This document shows positions 1 to 8,263 of a DNA stretch of 64,000 nucleotides, in pieces. A program made the translations under genes and the position numbers. Source of the DNA: a virus; IMG/VR virus record IMGVR_UViG_3300046703_000247, positions 19,234-83,233 of that record; one strand, written 5' to 3'. The notes under the pieces were generated by a model. The model did not search any database. It was given only the letters and a program-made list of their open reading frames with translations, and was not told the DNA's origin. Numbering within the stretch: position 1 is the stretch's first letter; every line of letters begins with the position of its first letter.

Positions 1-1
1 G

Positions 2-229
2 AAGTGGCAGGATAACGCGAATCCGTCCGGAACGACGTACCTGTTGTATCGAGCCGTGGGTGCTTGCAGCGCGACTTCGCAATTCTCGCAAATTGCGGCG
101 ACAACTAAAAAGAGCTATACGGATTTGCTCAAGCCCGGAGACTACTGCTTCCGCTGCACGGCGATAGCGAAGGGGCTTCCCGAATCCGCGCCCTCGAATC
201 TGGTCACCGTCAGAAAGGCGGACTTCTAG
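2..229 (+). CDS. Fn3-like virion protein, C-terminal fragment
   Basis: Partial gene: the frame is open from base 2 and continues off the left edge, so the TTG at 44 is not taken as the start. The visible part is one beta-sandwich unit of fibronectin type III style. It has YRAVGAC near the start, then YTDL, a YCFRCTA strand and a final SNLVTV strand. The same unit recurs twice in the next gene, where an aromatic residue and a cysteine fall at the same places. The last base of its stop codon is the first base of the next GTG start, so the two are probably co-translated. It is probably a tail or adhesion protein; the family is inferred from pattern only. Confidence 0.6.
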   Translation, partial: KWQDNANPSGTTYLLYRAVGACSATSQFSQIAATTKKSYTDLLKPGDYCFRCTAIAKGLPESAPSNLVTVRKADF

Positions 230-822
230 TGAAATCCTTACTGCTATTCTTTGTTGCGATCCCCGCGTTCGCACAGGTTCACAGCGCCACACTCTCCTGG
301 AATCACGCAGACCCAGCGGCGACGTTCTCGATTTATAAGGCATCTGGACCGTGTTCGAGCAGTCCGGCGTTCGCAAAAATTGCCAGTGGCATCACCGTCA
401 AAACGTATCAGGATTTGGCCGTGGCGACCGGAGCCTACGCCTACGTCGCCACCGCAACGGTCGCGGGCGCGGAGAGCGTCTATTCCAATTGCGCGGATGC
501 CCTTGTCCCGGCGTTTGCGCCGACTGGGCTCTCTGCCGGACCTGTTGCCAATGGGGCCGTGCCGCTGACGTGGGCGGATCCGCAGGTTGGCGCGACGTGG
601 AGCGTCTATCGTTCCCCCAGCGCCTGCAACCAGACGCCGACGTGGGCCAAGCTCGTTGGCGGCCTGACGACGCGAGCATACAGCGATTCTACCGTTCCGA
701 TGGGCAGTTCCTGCTATGGGGTCACCGCCACATTGAACGGAGTAGAGTCTCCCATATCCAGCAGCGTGACCGTAACCCGGTCCGCTGCGGCCCCTACCGG
801 GTTGACGGTGCAGGTACAGTGA
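229..822 (+). CDS. Secreted or virion protein with two Fn3-like domains
   Basis: A 197-residue protein. Residues 1-16 look like a Sec signal peptide (MKSLLLFFVAIPAFAQ). Two Fn3-like repeats follow, at about 18-92 and 96-190. Both carry the W-x-x-DP or W-x-HADP strand, a Y[KR]-x6-C turn and a late VTATL/YVATA strand. GTG 229 overlaps the upstream stop by one base and leaves no room for another start. Fn3-like modules are common in phage tail proteins, where they bind carbohydrate or cell surface. A cleavable signal peptide is unexpected in a protein assembled in the cytoplasm, so this could instead be a secreted host-interaction protein. Confidence 0.65.
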   Translation: MKSLLLFFVAIPAFAQVHSATLSWNHADPAATFSIYKASGPCSSSPAFAKIASGITVKTYQDLAVATGAYAYVATATVAGAESVYSNCADALVPAFAPTGLSAGPVANGAVPLTWADPQVGATWSVYRSPSACNQTPTWAKLVGGLTTRAYSDSTVPMGSSCYGVTATLNGVESPISSSVTVTRSAAAPTGLTVQVQ

Positions 823-834
823 TTTCCCACCACC

Positions 835-1215
835 ATGTCTAGAGCCATGGAATACGCGGGCTTGGGGACGATGCAATTGCGGCCCTTTAAGCCCGGCCAG
901 TTGCTTCACCGTCGCGTTCAGCAGCCGCCGCGCGAACTCCCACTGCTGACCACGCGGCAGGCGCAGGTTGTCGCGCTGGTGCGGGAGGGTATCCACTCCA
1001 CAAAGGAGATTGCGTTTCGCATGGGGTGGACGCCTCAAAGCGCGAAAGTGATGCTGGTGCTGCTCTATCGGAGACTGCAAGCGAATGGCTACGGCGTGGA
1101 CAACTTGACCTCGCTAGCCATCTGGGCCTTCGCTCCAGAGGTTCTCCGCAGGGAAGAAAAGGGTTCTAGGAAAAAGGAACCGTCCGGTTCCGTTTCCCTG
1201 GAGCTTCAACCGTAA
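835..1215 (+). CDS. LuxR/GerE-type HTH protein
   Basis: A 126-residue protein. Residues about 38-85 form a LuxR-family DNA-binding helix-turn-helix: LTTRQAQVVALVREG, then TKEIAFRMG and a recognition helix with QSAKVMLVLLYRRL. There is no receiver or ligand-binding domain, so it is a stand-alone HTH. It sits among tail genes and may regulate late genes or bind DNA in the particle. The last 20 or so residues (RREEKGSRKKEPSG and onward) are encoded by an interspersed palindromic element, so the C-terminus has been rewritten by that insertion. The function is inferred from the HTH only. Confidence 0.7.
   Translation: MSRAMEYAGLGTMQLRPFKPGQLLHRRVQQPPRELPLLTTRQAQVVALVREGIHSTKEIAFRMGWTPQSAKVMLVLLYRRLQANGYGVDNLTSLAIWAFAPEVLRREEKGSRKKEPSGSVSLELQP
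1151..1207 (+). repeat. Palindromic interspersed element, copy 1
   Basis: Forward copy: leader GGGAAGAAAAGGG, then a hairpin with upper stem GGAACCG/CGGTTCC, a lower stem closing as GGAAA/TTTCC, and a tail ending GGAGCTTC. It forms the 3' end of the HTH gene and is translated in frame. Confidence 0.85.
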
Positions 1216-1239
1216 AGCAATTCTCGACAGTTTAGGCCC

Positions 1240-2691
1240 ATGCCCGCACCTGGCGCAGTCACTTTCACTCCCTTCGTGGACATCTACGGGATGCTCTCGC
1301 TCAAGGACATCCGGGTCTCCTCGTGGGAGGACGACAGCGGTTCGAACGGAGACGTAGCCCCTTACGTTCCGCTGAGAACCCCGCTCTTCAAGAGCCGCAT
1401 CGACCCAACTTCGGGCGCTCCCGCCCAAGATCAACGCAATGTGTTTGGAGCATCGCAGGATGCCCGCATAGAGGCCGGCGCAAACCTGACGCGCACCTGG
1501 GTACTGTTCTTCGAGAAAATCGCCGAGTTGCTCAAGCGAGTGGTCAGCCGTTCCCGGCGCCTGCATGCGCTGGTTTGCTACATCGATGAGACCGAGACGG
1601 ATCAGGTGTGGGCCGAGATTCAAGCGGTGGACGCTTCGACCGACCCCATTGTTGTGGGCAATCTGATACCGCCGCCGCTGCTCCGCTCCTTGCCCCAGAC
1701 GGACGCCTCTCCCTACCCACGTGACTGGGTGGTAGGCGATTACGTGGTCTGGAACGATCCCGAGAGATCCGCGGTGGACCTGACCCGCCGGCGTTATGAG
1801 TGCGGTCAGATCACGGCCATCTCCGACACGGGAGACTGGACAATTCGGCGCCACTGGCCCGAATCGACTCCCGGGAACCGCGCCACCTTCGGCAGCTACA
1901 TGGAAGCGCATCCGGCGGTACGCCTCTACCGGATTGAGGTTGCCCACTTCACCTATGAGATTGTCGAAAACGCCTTCATGGTGGACAGCGATGGGAACCG
2001 CTCGGGAGTTCCAAAGCGCTGGGACATTGTACTGCCGCATGCCGCAGTCGTGGCCGTGTACATGGCGGCCGAAAACAGCACCGGGATGGGCCCGGCCACC
2101 GAAGTGAATTGCAGCTACCCGTACACGAGCATCAACCCCGCCTTGCTCCCTCCCGCTCCCGGGCTCCGGACTCACGTGGGGGCCGCGTACTGGTTTGAAG
2201 AGCCGGGAACCATTGCGCTGCGCACCCGGCCGGAAGGCTTGACGTTCAATTTCTACCCGACACTGCCCATCCGGATTCAAGACTGGGCCACCATCCGGAC
2301 CATGTACGGGTTTCTGGGGACTCCCTCCGGCGACCTCACCGTCCGAGTGAAGATACTCCGTGCCTCCGAGCGGCTTCCAGACGTTCAGCTTTACGATCCC
2401 AGCCAGCCCTGGCGGGACCTCGAGGACCTGGTCTGGGCCAGCGGGGAGATTTCGAGCGCAGACAAGGGGCCCGGCTGGACAGCCCCTGGAACCAGCAACC
2501 CGCCCCGGGAGCGCCGGATGCCGTACTGCGAAAACGACCTGTTCTATTGGGACCCCGAGGACGTGGGCGATCCAGACTACGTCAAGAAAGCTTGGCCGGT
2601 ACCGGTGATGGAAGCCGACGCCTGGCTGACCTTTGACATTGTCTCGATGGCCGGGGCTCCGGCGGACATCAGTGTGGTGGTGCAGACATGA
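1240..2691 (+). CDS. Large virion protein, probably tail-associated
   Basis: A 483-residue protein of a family I do not recognise. It is rich in aromatic residues and proline and predicted mostly beta, with no signal peptide or membrane span. It lies between Fn3-like and propeller-like proteins and overlaps the next start by the ATGA junction at 2688, so it belongs to the virion operon. Sections such as DWVVGDYVVWND and RYECGQITAISDTGDW look like a small SH3-like beta barrel. A tail, baseplate or fibre-adaptor role is inferred from position alone. Confidence 0.6.
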   Translation: MPAPGAVTFTPFVDIYGMLSLKDIRVSSWEDDSGSNGDVAPYVPLRTPLFKSRIDPTSGAPAQDQRNVFGASQDARIEAGANLTRTWVLFFEKIAELLKRVVSRSRRLHALVCYIDETETDQVWAEIQAVDASTDPIVVGNLIPPPLLRSLPQTDASPYPRDWVVGDYVVWNDPERSAVDLTRRRYECGQITAISDTGDWTIRRHWPESTPGNRATFGSYMEAHPAVRLYRIEVAHFTYEIVENAFMVDSDGNRSGVPKRWDIVLPHAAVVAVYMAAENSTGMGPATEVNCSYPYTSINPALLPPAPGLRTHVGAAYWFEEPGTIALRTRPEGLTFNFYPTLPIRIQDWATIRTMYGFLGTPSGDLTVRVKILRASERLPDVQLYDPSQPWRDLEDLVWASGEISSADKGPGWTAPGTSNPPRERRMPYCENDLFYWDPEDVGDPDYVKKAWPVPVMEADAWLTFDIVSMAGAPADISVVVQT

Positions 2692-3110
2692 GCAAGACCG
2701 TCTTTAATGTGTCCGCCCTAACCAGACCCGATCCCACGGCCAGCGATGCGGAGAAAGCTACACACTTTCTCGCGCAACTGCGCGTCCGAACTTTGGAAAG
2801 CCTGCAAACCCTCCACGTCGTTGCAATACCCGATGCCGCCTACTGCCTGGATCTATCCCTACAGCGGCTGGACCTCGATGCGTTAAACCGCGCGTGCATC
2901 GACAAGCTGCTGTCCATGCCGCGCGACGAGGTGCTTCCCGCCGCCGCCGATTCCTTCTGGTCGCAGACCTACCCGCACGCCCACATCCGATGTCTCAAGC
3001 GCTACGTGATTCGGGTGCAGGGCAGGGGGGGGACTTGGGTAGGGGTGATGGTCATGGACGGCGCAGCGATGGGCTTTGACGGGAAAGGATTTCCCCATGG
3101 CCTGGATTAA
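2688..3110 (+). CDS. Small phage protein of unknown function
   Basis: A 140-residue protein translationally coupled (ATGA) to the upstream virion gene. The N-terminal half is helical (about 20-90), with repeated leucines and a short DLDALNRACIDKLL helix. The C-terminal third has a beta segment, RYVIRVQGRGGTWVGVMVMDG. It overlaps the next gene by 14 bases. It could be a tail assembly or chaperone-like protein; no motif supports a specific job. Confidence 0.55.
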   Translation: MSKTVFNVSALTRPDPTASDAEKATHFLAQLRVRTLESLQTLHVVAIPDAAYCLDLSLQRLDLDALNRACIDKLLSMPRDEVLPAAADSFWSQTYPHAHIRCLKRYVIRVQGRGGTWVGVMVMDGAAMGFDGKGFPHGLD

Positions 3111-4347
3111 CGGACCAGCCCTGCTTTTGCAGGCACCCACTTGGCCGATGCTGCTGGGGTCAACCGATTCCGGCCCCTGGCAGAACGTCTCCACGGGAAA
3201 ATTCTACTGCGCGCTGACCTATTACGATCCCGTTGCGGGTGACCGGTACTTTCGAATCTACCGTGCGGATGACAGCGCAACCAGCCCGTGGGTGTCGGTT
3301 CTCGATCTGCCGAACTACCGCAATGGCGGCACCCCTACGTTCGGATTCGACCCCTCCACCGGAATCATCACCGCGTACTACCCGATCACCCCGAGCGGGT
3401 ATCGGTTGGGAGAATTCGACACCAACACGGAATCTTGGACAACCTTAGCAAGTTCTGGTGGCCCGACCGCGTTTTCGTACCTGCAGGTTCAGAGATGCGC
3501 AGACGGTTCCACCCTGTTGGCCTATAACGGTGGCTCGCCAGCGCACACGTTGGGCCAACGCTACGCATCTGGATGGGGCGCCGTCTTCGACATTGCATCA
3601 GTGAGCGCCCCCCCTTTGGGCACGGCCGCGGACGGGAGCATCGTATATGTGCTCTACCGGGAAGCGGCCAGCACGACGGCCAAAATCGCCAGGGTGCTGG
3701 CGGACAACACGATTGATTGGACGGTGACCGTCGCAAACTGGCCCTCCCTCCCTTCTTACCTCAATAACCTGTTCTTACAGCTTCACGACGGCCCGCCACA
3801 GGAGTTTGTGGTGGGTAGTGCCGACAAGACGTGGACGGGTCCAGTTGCGGCCGACGCGACGTTTACCGAGGCTCCCGTACTAGGTGTTCCGGCTGGCGGG
3901 ACCTCTTTAGATTATTCAAGGAGCATCGTCCGCCGCCCCGATGGGGTTGTATGGCAAATCTGGAATGTTCAAGTTGTCACGTGGGTAGGAGAGGTTGCCA
4001 CCCTAACCTTCGACGGCATGTACGCCCGGCAGTACCTGGGCGGGAACGCGTGGGGAGCCGATCAAGTCGGAATTGATTTCGTCGAGCATCCGCCGGACAT
4101 GCCCCCCGCGTTCACTCCACCTGGCTTTCCGGACGGCCCATATCTGTATCAGTACAGCCACGCCCAATGGACGACGCGAGGATCGAACGCCGGCTTCGGG
4201 ATCATTTGTGACTTTCTCGTCAACGACACCAACCTGACCTGTACTATTTTCTTCAGCGAATTCGACGCTATCCCCGAAGTTCCGCCGGTTGTGACGGCCC
4301 TGCGCTCCCGCACCTGCTACTACAAGCCCTTTTTTCCACCGCGATGA
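3097..4347 (+). CDS. Beta-propeller-like tail/fibre protein
   Basis: A 416-residue protein. ATG 3097 is preferred to an in-frame TTG at 3076 because GGAAAGGA lies 8 bases upstream of it. Repeating blade-like units (YYDPVAGDRYFRIYRADD, GFDPSTGIITAYYP, TAADGSIVYVLYRE and so on) suggest a six- or seven-bladed propeller of sialidase/WD type. The C-terminal part contains YQYSHAQW and an exposed NDTNLTCTIFF strand. It is probably a receptor-binding or fibre component. The propeller call rests on strand periodicity. Confidence 0.6.
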   Translation: MAWINGPALLLQAPTWPMLLGSTDSGPWQNVSTGKFYCALTYYDPVAGDRYFRIYRADDSATSPWVSVLDLPNYRNGGTPTFGFDPSTGIITAYYPITPSGYRLGEFDTNTESWTTLASSGGPTAFSYLQVQRCADGSTLLAYNGGSPAHTLGQRYASGWGAVFDIASVSAPPLGTAADGSIVYVLYREAASTTAKIARVLADNTIDWTVTVANWPSLPSYLNNLFLQLHDGPPQEFVVGSADKTWTGPVAADATFTEAPVLGVPAGGTSLDYSRSIVRRPDGVVWQIWNVQVVTWVGEVATLTFDGMYARQYLGGNAWGADQVGIDFVEHPPDMPPAFTPPGFPDGPYLYQYSHAQWTTRGSNAGFGIICDFLVNDTNLTCTIFFSEFDAIPEVPPVVTALRSRTCYYKPFFPPR

Positions 4348-4363
4348 TCCGAACGGCGCTGCC

Positions 4364-4831
4364 GTGACCCAATTCGAGCGCACCAACGACATGGAACTCG
4401 TTAGGAAGATTCTCGCGCATCCCAGGCTGTGGGATCACATGACGGACGACTTCTGTCCGACCCGCGAAGAGTTCACGCCCGTCAATGACCCGCTGGTCTG
4501 GTACGTTCTCGCGACGGATGGCCCTGACGTGCTGGGCTTGTTTCTGTTCAGCCCCCAGAACGGAATTTGCTGGGACGCACACGTCTGCATACTGCCGCAC
4601 GCATGGGGAGCCCGAGCGCAACAGGCGGTCCGGGGCGTGATTCAGTGGGTCTTCGACACGACGCCCTGCCGCCGGATCGTAGCCTCGATCCCCGAGTACA
4701 ACCGCCTGGTGCTGCGCTTCGCGGAGCGCGCCGGGTTTGAGGTGTTCGGGGTGAATCGGAGAAGTTTCCAGAAAAACGGCAGGTTGCAGGACCAGATCAT
4801 GTTAGGAATTTCCAAATCGGAGGTGGTGTGA
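4364..4831 (+). CDS. GNAT-family N-acetyltransferase
   Basis: A 155-residue protein with the size and order of a GNAT domain. The N-terminal substrate half holds LVRKILAHPRLWDHM, and a central strand reads GICWDAHVCILPHAWG. Then comes the acetyl-CoA loop region (RAQQAVRGVIQWVFD), the RRIVASIPEYNRLVLRFAERAGF strand-helix and a final strand. The N-R-L-V-L-R-F-A-x-x-A-G-F signature is typical of this fold. Such enzymes are often found in podovirus tail/ejection clusters, possibly to modify a virion or host protein. Start is GTG 4364; ATG 4391 is an alternative. Confidence 0.75.
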   Translation: MTQFERTNDMELVRKILAHPRLWDHMTDDFCPTREEFTPVNDPLVWYVLATDGPDVLGLFLFSPQNGICWDAHVCILPHAWGARAQQAVRGVIQWVFDTTPCRRIVASIPEYNRLVLRFAERAGFEVFGVNRRSFQKNGRLQDQIMLGISKSEVV

Positions 4832-4832
4832 C

Positions 4833-5693
4833 ATGCCGCCAATCGTAATTGCAGGAGCGATTTCAGCCGGAGCTTCTATCGGTGGGGCTCTCATTAACAA
4901 GAGTTCCGCCAATAAGGCGGCCGAGATTCAGGCCGAAGCCGCACGCAAGGCAGACGAGGTCGCCAACAAGCAGGCGGGCTACGTGGCCGACACGGGTTAC
5001 GGCCTGGCCACCAACCTGCGCGACGCGGGCACCGCCAACGAGCAGACGCTGCAGCAGGTATCGGGAACCGGCGAGAAAGCGCTGTCCCCGTACCTCGAGG
5101 CGGGCACGTATGGGGTGACGGCGCTCAAGGACCTCGGTCAGAACTTGAACAAGCCGGTCACAATGGCCGATTTACAACTCGACCCCGGCTTCCAGTTTCG
5201 GATGGAGGAAGGGCAGAAGGCGCTGGAGCGCTCGGCCTCAGCTCGAGGAGGTCTGCTCGGCGGCGGAACCCTGAAATCCCTGGCGCGCTATTCGCAAGGC
5301 GTAGCTTCGGACGAATACCAGAAGGCCTTCGACCGGTACCAGACCGACAATGCCGCGCGCTTCTCAAGGCTGTCCACGCTCACAGGTGTCGGGCAGAACG
5401 CCACCGGCAGCCTGCTGGATCTGAGCAAGTGGTACGGGACCAGTTCCACCGGCAACCGCACGGATACCGAATCGAGAGCTGCCAGCCTGGCCATGGGCGG
5501 AGTGACCGGGGCGGCCGATCTGCGCATGAAGGGGGCTGAGGCCGGCCTACAAGGAGCGAACGCATCGGCAGCCGGCACCGTGGCATCGGGCAACGCCTGG
5601 GCGCAAGGATTGAGCGGGGCGGGCTCGAGCATCTCGAACGCCATCCTGCTCTCTCAGATGCTGAAGCCGCAGACGCAGCCAATCAATATCTAA
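4833..5693 (+). CDS. DNA-transfer (ejection) protein, P22 gp7-like
   Basis: A 286-residue protein. The N-terminal glycine/alanine-rich amphipathic segment (residues 1-20) is followed by an alanine-rich coiled coil. A conserved block at about 110-190 reads LDPGFQFRMEEGQKALER, then SARGGLLGGGTLKSLARYSQG and an EYQKAFDRYQTDN helix. That block marks phage DNA-transfer/ejection proteins in P22-like and many other phages. Proteins of this class leave the capsid with the DNA and help it cross the envelope. Two bases separate it from the GNAT gene, so they are co-expressed. Confidence 0.75.
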   Translation: MPPIVIAGAISAGASIGGALINKSSANKAAEIQAEAARKADEVANKQAGYVADTGYGLATNLRDAGTANEQTLQQVSGTGEKALSPYLEAGTYGVTALKDLGQNLNKPVTMADLQLDPGFQFRMEEGQKALERSASARGGLLGGGTLKSLARYSQGVASDEYQKAFDRYQTDNAARFSRLSTLTGVGQNATGSLLDLSKWYGTSSTGNRTDTESRAASLAMGGVTGAADLRMKGAEAGLQGANASAAGTVASGNAWAQGLSGAGSSISNAILLSQMLKPQTQPINI

Positions 5694-5695
5694 TT

Positions 5696-5755
5696 GAAGC
5701 CACCAGGGGCGAGACCCGGCGGTCTCTCCCCCGGTACCCCCTCGTCCCTGATCTG
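5696..5755 (-). repeat. Palindromic interspersed element, copy 2a
   Basis: Reverse-oriented copy that starts 3 bases after the stop of the DNA-transfer gene. Core stem arms on the plus strand are GGGGCGAGACC and GGTCTCTCCCC, so both stems changed together compared with other copies. It faces copy 2b. Confidence 0.85.
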
Positions 5756-5761
5756 CTCCGT

Positions 5762-5820
5762 CCGAAGGGAGAAAAAGGGTTTGGGAAAAGGAACCATAGG
5801 TTCCGTTTCCCGAGGCCCCA
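5762..5820 (+). repeat. Palindromic interspersed element, copy 2b
   Basis: Forward copy just after reverse copy 2a: leader GAAGGGAGAAAAAGGG, core arms GGGAAAAGGAACC and GGTTCCGTTTCCC, tail GAGGCCCC. It ends 20 bases before the next start. The same reverse-then-forward pair occurs at 60267-60395. Confidence 0.85.
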
Positions 5821-5839
5821 CTTGAAAGAGGCAATCTTT

Positions 5840-7144
5840 ATGGAACACAAACGCAGTTTCCCACGGGCCATTCTTGGCCTGATCGCGGTTATGGTCCTGT
5901 CGGTAGTCGCACTGAACTGGCAGACCCTGGCCCAGAGCACCGGGCAGTCGGCCATGTACGCGCAGATCTTCAAGACCCAGACGTCGACGGGCCGCAGCCT
6001 GATCTTTGTAGATGCCCGGGGAGTCGGCGCGACCAACCACGTCTTCACCTGGACTACGGCTGGAGTTCCCAGCGGCTGCACCCTGCTCATCGAATCGAGT
6101 CTGGATGCCGTCACCTGGACCACGGCGAGCACCCAGACCTGCACCTCGAGCGGGAGTGTGACCCTCGCAGATGCCAGTTATTCCTTCCTGACCGCGAATC
6201 TGAGCGTGCTGACGGGCGGCTCTACGCCGTCGATCGACGTGGCCTATCGCGGGTACCTGCCGGGGCAGGGCGTCCCCGTGCGCCCGGCGGAAGGCGGGAC
6301 CGGCAGCACAACCGCCTTCACGGCGGGCTCGGTGCTCTTCAGCGGAGCCTTGGGTGTCTACACCCAGGACAATGCCAACTTCTTCTGGGACAACTCAAAT
6401 AAGCGCCTGTGCCTGCTGGCGGCCGCCTGTTCGAACACTCTCGACGTTGGCAACGGCAAGTTCTCGGTGACTTCGAACGGGCTGCTCACGAGCTACGACG
6501 CCACCCTGCGTGCGCGCGTGGCCGGGAGCGTGGCCAGCACGGTAACAGGGGCAGCCTCCCAGACCGCCGCTCTCAGCGAGTGGAAGAACAGCGCGGGAAG
6601 CGTGCTGGCGAGTGTCACGGCAGCCGGGGTGATCACCCCGACCTCGGGTATCGCGGGGACCGGGAAGTCCCGGTTCTCGACCGTGCCGATTGGCTTCACC
6701 GCCTACGGCTCCTTTGGAACCAACACAACTCTGGTTGCCGGAACGATCTATTGGGCCGAGGTCTTCATCCCGCGCAACGTCACCCTCACGGGGATCGGCG
6801 TCTTGAACGGCGCGACCGTGGGCACCGACAAGTGGATTGTGGGGCTGTACGGATCTGCGGGTGGCGCCGTGTTGGCCAACAGCGCCCTGGCCGGAGCGAC
6901 TGCGAGCGGCGCGGACGCCTTCCAGGAGCTGGCTTTCACGGCGACCTATGCGGCGGTCGGACCGGCGCGGTACTGGATCGCATTTCAATCCAACGGAACC
7001 ACCGCCAAGATCCGCACGATTGCGGTGAACACGTTTGTGGATGTGCTGACCGATAGCGATACAGGATCGTTTGGGATACTGACGGCTTTGACGGCGCCGA
7101 CCACGTTCACAGCGGATTTGGGACCCATAGCCTACGTGTACTGA
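5840..7144 (+). CDS. Fibre-like virion protein with N-terminal signal/anchor
   Basis: A 434-residue protein. ATG 5840 is preferred to TTG 5822 because an AGAGG ribosome site lies about 8 bases upstream. Residues 13-32 are a hydrophobic signal or anchor segment ending near TLAQ. After that it is Gly/Ser/Thr/Ala-rich beta sequence. It contains RPAEGGTGSTTAFTAGSVLF, the GGTG(S)T motif usual in phage fibres, and a C-terminal jelly-roll-like part with NTTLVAGTIYWAEVFIP. It is likely a tail fibre or surface protein; the N-terminal signal is atypical for one. Confidence 0.65.
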   Translation: MEHKRSFPRAILGLIAVMVLSVVALNWQTLAQSTGQSAMYAQIFKTQTSTGRSLIFVDARGVGATNHVFTWTTAGVPSGCTLLIESSLDAVTWTTASTQTCTSSGSVTLADASYSFLTANLSVLTGGSTPSIDVAYRGYLPGQGVPVRPAEGGTGSTTAFTAGSVLFSGALGVYTQDNANFFWDNSNKRLCLLAAACSNTLDVGNGKFSVTSNGLLTSYDATLRARVAGSVASTVTGAASQTAALSEWKNSAGSVLASVTAAGVITPTSGIAGTGKSRFSTVPIGFTAYGSFGTNTTLVAGTIYWAEVFIPRNVTLTGIGVLNGATVGTDKWIVGLYGSAGGAVLANSALAGATASGADAFQELAFTATYAAVGPARYWIAFQSNGTTAKIRTIAVNTFVDVLTDSDTGSFGILTALTAPTTFTADLGPIAYVY

Positions 7145-7156
7145 GCGATTAGAGGC

Positions 7157-7213
7157 CGAAGCCTCGGGGACGAAACCCGGCGGTTTCTTCCCCAAACCCC
7201 TTCATCCCTGATC
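7157..7213 (-). repeat. Palindromic interspersed element, copy 3
   Basis: Reverse copy between the fibre-like gene and the next small gene. Plus-strand arms are GGGGACGAAACC and GGTTTCTTCCCC, flanked by CGAAGCCTC and CTTCATCCCTGATC. It ends 4 bases before the next ATG, so it holds that gene's ribosome-binding region, and no good Shine-Dalgarno site is visible there. Confidence 0.85.
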
Positions 7214-7216
7214 GCA

Positions 7217-7525
7217 ATGCCCAAGCTCAAAGGCGTCAGCAACTCCGAGGGCCAGCGTCTGGGCTACATGATGGAGTGCCCCGGCTGCGGCCAGTGGCAC
7301 GTCATCTACACCGAACAAGCCAACGACCTCAAGGCCCGCTGGACCTTCGACGGAAACATGGAGAAGCCCACCTTCCACCCTTCCATTCTGTGCCGCTGGA
7401 CCGAAGGCAAGGAGCAGGTGAAGAAGGTCTGTCACTTCTTTGTGCGCGCGGGCAAGATCGAGTTCTGCGGCGACTCGACACACGCGCTGGCGGGTAAGAC
7501 CGTAGATCTACCGGACTGGAGTTAA
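7217..7525 (+). CDS. DUF6527-like small phage protein
   Basis: A 102-residue protein. It has a CPGCGQWH knuckle at about 20-27, then PTFHPSILC and CHFFVRAGKIEFCGDSTHAL at about 55-95. The last motif, ending in a Gly-Lys-Thr-Val-Asp-Leu-Pro-Asp-Trp tail, typifies a small conserved phage family (DUF6527-like) with a likely metal site of Cys and His. Its function is not established. It is paired with the DUF3307-like membrane gene. Confidence 0.65.
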   Translation: MPKLKGVSNSEGQRLGYMMECPGCGQWHVIYTEQANDLKARWTFDGNMEKPTFHPSILCRWTEGKEQVKKVCHFFVRAGKIEFCGDSTHALAGKTVDLPDWS

Positions 7526-7531
7526 CTGCTA

Positions 7532-7855
7532 ATGCCAATCCCAGAAATGCTTTGGTGGCTGATCGTCGCGCACGCCCTCTGCGACTTCCCGTTGCAGGGC
7601 GACTTCCTGGCGCGCGGGAAGAACCACCGCGCTCCGATTGCCGGGGTGCCCTGGATTATCTGTCTCTTCTCCCACGCGCTGATTCACGGCGGAGCGGTGG
7701 CGCTCGTGACCGGCAGCGTCTTACTCGGAGCGGCCGAGACTGCCGCACACGCCTGGATTGACTGGGCCAAGTGCGACGGCCGCTACGGGTTCGCGGTGGA
7801 CCAAGGGCTGCATCTGCTGGTCAAGGTCGGGTGGGTGATTTGGCTGACGCGCTAG
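7532..7855 (+). CDS. DUF3307-like membrane protein
   Basis: A 107-residue protein with three or four membrane helices. The first helix carries AHALCDFPLQGDFLARGK. The family signature is H-x3-D-F-x-x-Q...K followed by SHALIHGGAVAL and AETAAHAWIDWAKC. DUF3307 proteins are small integral membrane proteins common in phages and prophages; their role is not settled. The gene is six bases after the previous stop, so they form one transcription unit. Confidence 0.65.
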   Translation: MPIPEMLWWLIVAHALCDFPLQGDFLARGKNHRAPIAGVPWIICLFSHALIHGGAVALVTGSVLLGAAETAAHAWIDWAKCDGRYGFAVDQGLHLLVKVGWVIWLTR

Positions 7856-7858
7856 AAC

Positions 7859-8173
7859 TCAGCCGTGCCGGTGCCGGCGAGCGCGGCGAGGAATCCATGG
7901 CGGTTCAGGGCTTCTTTTCATGGACACTTTCTTTCCCAATACAGGCTGGAAGCAGAAGGACGATTCAACCACTTCCGTGATTCGGAACTGTGTCGGGTCC
8001 TCAAAGAACGTAACAATGTCCCCAACATTGAGAAATGCCAGACCATTGACCTGGCAAGCAGTTCCCGGCGGAATACATCCGAGAGACGGGATGCCGGCTG
8101 CCGGTGCGGGCTGCGGCAGCAGTGGCGCGGCAATCGCGCCCGCCAGCGCTCCGATGAACCCGCGTCGATTCAT
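7859..8173 (-). CDS. Small Tat-signal protein
   Basis: A 104-residue protein on the minus strand, against its neighbours. The N-terminus is a twin-arginine-like signal: MNRRGFIGALAGAIAAP, then a proline/alanine stretch and a likely cleavage after PAPAA. The mature part has a small beta domain with GDIVTFFEDPTQFRITEVVE and a basic tail. The Shine-Dalgarno region is weak. The signal matches those of two genes near 29.0-29.8 kb, which supports it as a real gene. Its role is unknown. A palindromic element lies just upstream. Confidence 0.5.
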   Translation of the reverse strand: MNRRGFIGALAGAIAAPLLPQPAPAAGIPSLGCIPPGTACQVNGLAFLNVGDIVTFFEDPTQFRITEVVESSFCFQPVLGKKVSMKRSPEPPWIPRRARRHRHG

Positions 8174-8189
8174 AAACCCATTCTGCCAC

Positions 8190-8247
8190 CGAAGGGAAAA
8201 GAAAGGTTCGGAAAGAGAAACCTCGGTTTCGTTTTCCGAGGCCCCCA
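8190..8247 (+). repeat. Palindromic interspersed element, copy 4
   Basis: Forward copy in the divergent gap between the minus-strand Tat gene and the next virion gene. Core arms are CGGAAAGAGAAACC and GGTTTCGTTTTCCG with a short loop, and the tail is AGGCCCCC. Lower-stem pairs are altered at both arms compared with copy 2b. Confidence 0.8.
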
Positions 8248-8263
8248 GTAAAGGAACCGTGCC

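Noticed and set aside
244-1080. 278-codon open frame on the minus strand opposite the Fn3-like genes
   Set aside because: Arg/Gly/His-rich shadow composition, while the plus frames there have a signal peptide and domain repeats.
1114-2280. 388-codon minus-strand frame
   Set aside because: Antisense to a plausible 483-residue protein; composition is typical of GC-rich antisense frames.
3076-3096. TTG start seven codons upstream of the propeller-like gene
   Set aside because: The ATG at 3097 has a good Shine-Dalgarno site and the TTG has none.
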